A stretch of DNA of 57,653 bases, taken from positions 19,108,438-19,166,090 of the forward strand of contig NC_049982.1 of assembly GCF_000003815.2 (NCBI RefSeq), read 5' to 3'. Positions 1 through 57,653 of the stretch are shown one piece after another. Every line of letters begins with the position of its first letter. The first letter of the stretch is position 1. Both the position numbers and the translations under genes were made by a program. Under the pieces are notes generated by a model. That model saw nothing but the letters and a program-made list of their open reading frames with translations, made no database searches and was not told the DNA's origin. The stretch is from Branchiostoma floridae (Eukaryota > Chordata > Leptocardii > Amphioxiformes > Branchiostomatidae).

Positions 1-107
1 ACTTATCGCAAGAAATACCTGCAAAGTTCGCAGCAAACATTACACTTCAGCTCTTAACAAGTATACAGAAAGAATCAGATTAATTTCATTAGGAAATACA
101 GTCTTAC

Positions 108-52093
<51,986 letters not shown>

Positions 52094-52172
52094 CTCACTA
52101 GTTGTACCGCTCCGGTGGTGTCGTCTGACGGTCTGTGGGCATAGACACAGGTCATATCAACACAGAATCCGG

Positions 52173-52181
52173 GTATATAAC
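52173..52181 (-). promoter_or_regulatory. Putative TATA box of the giant gene
   Basis: On the minus strand the sequence reads GGTTATATACC here, 80 to 88 bases upstream of the predicted start codon at 52093. A TATA-driven start would fall near 52145-52150 and leave a 5' UTR of about 55 nt. The start-codon context (GTGAG-ATG-AAG) is acceptable. Alternatively CCCACAG just upstream of the coding exon could be an acceptor after a 5' UTR intron. Sequence match only. Confidence 0.4.
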
Positions 52182-52239
52182 CAAGGATGAAAGTTCCTTG
52201 ATAGAACCGTATGATAACGCCTGTATGGAGGTCGAGTTA

Positions 52240-52378
52240 CTCTCCAAGCAGAGGCTAGGCTCCGGCTGTTTCATCGGGCTTTCTATTTTAGCAAGATACA
52301 ATACAAAATAAAAAGCCTGTTAAAATCGACTAATAAAACGTTAAAACAACAGCCGGAGCCTAACCTCTGCTTGGAGAG
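52240..52378. mobile_element. Hairpin MITE, CTCTCCAAGCAGAGG ends
   Basis: 139-bp element with about 31-bp terminal inverted repeats (ctctccaagcagaggctagg, ctccggctgtt). Lies about 150 bp upstream of the gene's start codon and 60 bp beyond the putative TATA box, so it may affect the promoter. Confidence 0.75.
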
Positions 52379-52393
52379 CAGGTCCGGTATTTT

Positions 52394-55300
52394 AGGGGAT
52401 TGGGGCATTTCTTACTTAAATGTGGCATACCACAGTAAACCGCTTGAATTGGGGAGGTAAATCTGTGGCAGCAGCACAGAATAGGTCATGTTTTACTAAC
52501 CTGATTAATTAACCAGATTAATTAGCCAGCATAGTTTGGTCATCACTTGTTTGTTTGTCACTGTCTATGACAAATGTATGTAGGGTATACGTAACTGAAC
52601 TCATAATTCGTTAAAATAAACACATTTGACGTACGAATAACCTGCGGCCGGTATTCAATGCTTGTCTCAATATGGTCTCCAGAATTCGAAATTGCATTCT
52701 CGAAATGAGAACGACTGGTGATTGGTGATTTTGATGACTCATTTAGGTGCGATGTTCAATGACCCTAGTGACACGTTTCCACTACACAACGCGACAACGC
52801 CTCTGTGACATTTACCTTAACTATCGGAATGACCTTCAATGTGCCAGGTGCATTTTACATGTCACAGAGAGCTTGCACTGATAAAACGCCGAAATATAGC
52901 AGAATAGATTCGTGGCGCATACTTGAACTTAGATTCCAACTATTTATCCCAAATGTCGCTACACTATCCAAAAGATTTGTAGTAAACTTTAGATGTTGAC
53001 ATTTGTCATGATGCCAGTCATGTGTAAATCCTGTGGTTAGATTGATCATGAATTTCTGCACTTTTGTATGTAACTTGTAAGAGAAAAGGACATTCTTGTC
53101 TAATCGTAACAAAATAGACGTGAATAGCTACAAAATAAAGAGACGATGAATTGCTCATACACACAAAAAAGTGAAATTTTACGTCACTGTACATCCGACA
53201 TATTTAGAAAATATTCTGATTCTATACGTACATGTAGTTGACTGTTAGAAACACTGCAAAATCGTAACAAATAAACCTTTGACTGACACTAAACTTAACT
53301 CTAGACATGTGTTCGTTCCGAACAGGTGATGTGTGATTGATGACCAAGTATCAATCTTCAAATCAACTTCCAACCAAAAAGGTCAAAGAAGGCTACTGCG
53401 TATACGTGCGTAGCTGTTTTGCCCTGGGCACCGCAAGCTTTCATATTGTTCTGTTGGGTGTGTCAAAATGGTAAAGGTCTGGAGAGTACGTGCGCAGTGA
53501 TTGAGCGACCATTATCACATATTTGCGTTTTTGTTATGTATTTGTAATGTGTGAAGTTGTGATGATGATGTTACATATCTAGAACTGAACAAGCAGTTTG
53601 GATCGACTGAGTGGTCCGGATGTCAAAGTGACATTCCTGGCGCTTGGTGATGTTTATGGAATTAGAACGACGTTCCATCTAAAGGTAGTGGAACTTCGAA
53701 ACTCACAATCATAAAAAAGGGCTTTTACAATCGTTGGATTCTAGAACTTTCCAGAATTTTTAAAAAGTCAATGTGTGTGAGACTTGTCCTCACAATATGC
53801 TTTCGCAGATTGTCTGTGTTACAAAACAAGTCAAGTGGAAATTTCCTGATTTCACGGATCATGGGCACATTGTTACCCACGTATCATATGCAATACCACT
53901 GCTTAACACAAACTACCGGTCGGGAATGTTACTTTGATGCAAGTCTAATAGTATGCTAACAGAAAATCCTCAAATCTTACTCGTTCTTTTCTTTAGGTAA
54001 TGCGTTGTTGATGATACATAATCATTGACTTCCTCTTTTGATAAATAATGATACACTTTTATTGAAATGTCCCTAATAAGCCACTTTAGGAAACAAAGTT
54101 ACAATACTATAGATTACACGGTTGGCAGGAACATTTTGTACCTGTGATTTCTCAATCTCGTAGCATTGTCATGATCAGTCGGTACTTTTCCACCACAAAG
54201 GTCAGCTCTATCCACGCCAGAAATGTTAACGAGAATGGCCTTCACTGCCTAGTATGACCCTAGGTCAGACCGCTAAGAACGTGGGAAAGGTACATTTTGT
54301 TCAATAACGAAAATATTTATGCTCACAACGCGCGTACAGAATGGACAAATACTACATAGCTAGAGGGTTAGCTGTGTAATACTTTTTCGACACCCTTTGG
54401 CTAAGAGGAAAGCAGGTTTTTCAACGCTATGCGCATCAAATATCCAATGTCTTCTAAATGCGAAATGGTTTACCGTGCGTGGCATGTCCCCACATGACGC
54501 TTTGCTATGATCAATGAGCTTTTATATCAGATATATAAAAGCTCCTTGCTATGATGCAAACCCTACCAATGAGTGGCGAAACTTGAATCCATGAAGCTGT
54601 CGTCTCATTGTCAGAAGGTTGCCGGATTTCAAAGCGCTAGAGTATCAAACCTGTTTCCGCCTGAACGGCGTCGAAAAATGTACATTACTGTATGTACATT
54701 GTACGGTGTTCAGTGCAAACATCGGTAGATTCCTATAAGTCACACAATGTCACACAATTAAGTAGTGCTATTTCACGAAAATGTCTTGACATGTAGTATA
54801 AAATTGGCTTCGTTAAAAGAAAGATTTAATTCATAGGTTTTTATTTCCAGTTAGTTAAATTTTGTATGGAATAGATACTATGGAACTGCACTTCAGATGC
54901 GGTTAGCCACCCGGATGTCAAACTTTTCCACCCTATTACAAGTTGCATGACGAACACTTGAGACTATTATGCAAGTGCAACAGAAGGAACGGACGAAATG
55001 GAGTACGATTTGCCTAACAACTCTTTGTATGTAAGGACTTGTATCAAAGGGATGATGTTAAATATACAAGGGCGTGATTATTGTCAAATCAGCTCAACAC
55101 ATCAGCAATGTGTTCTCCCTGCCAGTATTGGTTGCTCAAACCCACAAACTAATAAGTTATTTCTAATTGTAAAATCAATTGTAGACTCAATATTGTACAG
55201 AACACGTTTAGCCGAGAGTAACAGTGGAAAGACGCCGTAAGGACAGCTACCTGGCTGCCAGAATCTAACGAATCTTCTTTTTTTGTTGTTGATATATCTA

Positions 55301-55732
55301 ACCATAAATCTGAGCTTGGAATATTCTAGGGTCGAGCTTGTAGACCTCGTTTTGTACAGACCACTTTTTGTCCCATGGATTCGGCTGAGCGACAGTAGAA
55401 GGACACTGTAAGGACAGCTAGCTATTGACACGGAGCGAGTTAGCTGCTACAATCTAAGACTGTCTGTAAGTACGTAAGTCCAAGTGAGCCTTTGAGATAC
55501 ATTTCCGCTAGACGTACGGCGATCGCACTTCGTTCTGACCGCGACCTACATAGGATATATGTTACCTTCACTTTCACACCAGGTATATCATACAAAATGT
55601 AAACGTGTGACAGAGAAGATAACAAATCAAAAGTGTAAAAAGATTTCGTATCTTTTCTATACAATTCGTTGAGCGATCTGTCAAGTTTTATGTCACGGGC
55701 AGAGAGAGAGCGGTGAGAGCGCCGTTCAAGTG
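52394..55732. other. Upstream intergenic region, no gene recognised
   Basis: Only short open frames without recognisable motifs. Features seen: a small palindrome gagctttta...taaaagctc at 54518-54546 and a weak local repeat (gtaaggacagcta) at 55238-55250 and 55409-55421. No splice-linked coding pattern on either strand. Confidence 0.5.
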
Positions 55733-56949
55733 CACCCCGACCAATCGAATGGGGACATCCCTCGCGAATGTGCACACTCCTCTAGAAAATAGGACACTCC
55801 TCGACTTTCAAGGGGGCGCTCCTCTTGGAAAGGGGATGTTTCTCCCTCAATTAGGGGACGCTCCTCCGGAAATGGTATGGTCATCGGGCATAGGGGACGT
55901 CCCTCCAACACCCCCGCCGGCCCGTGGAATCGGCCGCTAACCCGACAAATCCCTTTCTAGTTCATCTAAATCACAACATCCAAAACTTTACCCCCGTCAG
56001 TGCTCTCGACNNNNNNNNNNNNNNNNNNNNNNNNNNNNNNNNNNNNNNNNNNNNNNNNNNNNNNNNNNNNNNNNNNNNNNNNNNNNNNNNNNNNNNNNNN
56101 NNNNNNNNNNNNNNNNNNNNNNNNNNNNNNNNNNNNNNNNNNNNNNNNNNNNNNNNNNNNNNNNNNNNNNNNNNNNNNNNNNNNNNNNNNNNNNNNNNNN
56201 NNNNNNNNNNNGTACATGGGAGAAGTTTCTAACACGATGTCAGGCGTAGTTATCTGTTATGGCTTGTGAAAAGGCCGCGGTTTACTGGAAACGCCCGGTA
56301 TTACGGCTTACCGTGACAGAGACCCGCGCGGCCGGCGCCCGTACGTGTGCTGGGGAGGGAAGCCAGTCTCGACAAGCACACGGATACGGTATCGGGCCAT
56401 GTAGCCGCGTTGTACAAAAAATCCCGAATAACTACGTCTGACATCGTGTTAGAAACTTCTCCCATGTACGTGTGTTGGGGAGAGAGGCCTTAAAACTCGA
56501 CAAGCACGCGGATATTTAGGCTAAAACTCGATGTTGTGCTTGCCGGGCGTGTGGTACGCCGCCATTTTAACACTGAAAACTGGTGATGTTCTGCCGCGCG
56601 GGCGGCTTTTTTTCCCAACATGCCTCAATTTTTAATAAAAAACTATCATTACCTGGCGAGGTATGACGTTTGTCGAGAGCACTGACGGGGTTAAAGTTTT
56701 GGATGTTGTGATTTAGATGAACTAGAAAGGGATTTGTCGGGTTAGCGGCCGATTCCACGGGCCGGCGGGGGTGTTGGAGGGACGTCCCCTATGCCCGATG
56801 ACCATACCATTTCCGGAGGAGCGTCCCCTAATTGAGGGAGAAACATCCCCTTTCCAAGAGGAGCGCCCCCTTGAAAGTCGAGGAGTGTCCTATTTTCTAG
56901 AGGAGTGTGCACATTCGCGAGGGATGTCCCCATTCGATTGGTCGGGGTG
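55733..56949. repeat. Large near-perfect palindrome around an N gap
   Basis: Left arm 55733-56253 and right arm 56428-56949 are reverse complements with few visible mismatches. The left arm includes the 201-N gap; the matching part of the right arm is about 203 bases, so the arms are 521 and 522 bp. The 174-bp spacer contains a further diverged copy of gtacgtgtgctggggag. Each arm has six irregular copies of ggggacgctcctc-type motifs. It could be a transposon with long inverted repeats or an assembly-induced inversion at a gap. Confidence 0.8.
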
Positions 56950-57653
56950 AAGTGGAAAGGGGGTAGGACCCTGAAAGGATCGAGTTGTGCGAGAGGAACC
57001 GAAGAGACATAAGCAGGGACAAGCCTGCTCAGGACCAGGGAAAGTTAGTGAGGAGCAGCGGTTGCATATCAAATGCAAACCAGGCCACACAGTACGTCTT
57101 AACTAACTCTGGCAGGGTTTTAGCTTGTCACAGAACACTTCCAGCAGTCGTCTTGACGGCGCGCATCAGGCACAGTTTCCTCGGACTGAGCGCGTGACGA
57201 CGACATGCTCGTCGGGGCCCTTATTTACGCACCGAAAGAACGCTGTCGGCCGTCCGTCAGAGCTAGGTACAGTCAAACCTGGATCCAGCAACCACTCCAT
57301 AGACTGAATGGATGCTGAGGACAGGTGATTTCTCAGGGCAGGGTGGGATTTACTATGTAAAAAAGGACGAGACTGTGAAGCTTGTGCCTCGACAGGAGGT
57401 AGTTGTCTGTGCCAGGTATCTTACCGACCAGGTTTGACTGTTTATTTCCGACGGGGTGGAGTATGAAAGCTCCAACTAATGTCAACAAATTACTTACATT
57501 CTAAGTACTGTCTAGAACTTACTCGATGGACATGTAATTTCTCATTCCTCTCGAAGAAAGACTTACCTGTAGTTTTCTTATTGTAATAGAAGCATGGCTA
57601 GAAAACATACTGGGTCCTTATACCAACGTCACATGTAGCGAAAATCGATCGGA
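56950..57653. other. Window end, no gene recognised
   Basis: No domain-like translation. On the minus strand a strong donor (AAAACTACAG/GTAAGT, exon end at 57567) follows a TATAAGG stretch near 57616-57622, which could be a non-coding first exon of a minus-strand transcript. No supporting coding sequence. Confidence 0.35.

Noticed and set aside
55713-56933. Two identical 63-residue frames (MGTSLANVHTPLENRTLLD...) on opposite strands
   Set aside because: They are the same DNA in the two palindrome arms; composition follows the GC-rich repeated words, with no domain or splice pattern.

Overview
The window is eukaryotic: dense short exons with GT-AG introns, microsatellites, MITE-like hairpins and LINE fragments, plus three assembly gaps (N at 1782-1924, 23786-23885 and 56011-56211). 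The domain mix is typical of an invertebrate deuterostome: IgGFc-binding, SUEL rhamnose-type lectin, C-type lectin (CTLD), VWD-C8-TIL and calcium EGF. The repeat style best fits a cephalochordate such as amphioxus (Branchiostoma). That organism call is inference.

One giant gene fills most of the window. It lies on the minus strand from its start codon at 52093 to past position 1, where the window cuts it. I traced 84 coding exons by hand; all but one junction read cleanly on phase and residue sense. They give about 13.04 kb of coding sequence (about 4,347 residues), 3' truncated. Domain order is: signal peptide; SUEL lectin 1; IgGFc-binding domain; Asp-rich MopE-like repeat plus EGF; then six tandem modules of VWD - C8 - TIL - Cys-rich EGF-like - CTLD - calcium EGF. 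Module 1 carries two CTLDs. Module 2 carries an extra half-CTLD plus a second SUEL lectin. The product should be a secreted, mucus- or matrix-forming FCGBP/zonadhesin-type scaffold loaded with lectins.

Layout, descending: 52.1-49.2 kb signal, SUEL and start of the IgGFc domain; 49.2-39.5 kb the rest of the IgGFc domain, split by a 7.2-kb intron; 39.1-31.6 kb module 1; 31.2-24.3 kb module 2; 24.1-16.8 kb module 3; 16.4-10.5 kb module 4; 10.1-4.6 kb module 5; 4.1-0.1 kb module 6 (cut). The 7.2-kb intron (39786-46969) holds a GC-rich foldback element, a hairpin MITE, two tandem plus-strand RING-finger units with their own TATA boxes, retrotransposon fragments on both strands and an AT-rich interspersed repeat. 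Upstream of the gene (52.4-57.7 kb) I recognise no gene, only a MITE and a near-perfect 522-bp-arm palindrome around a gap.
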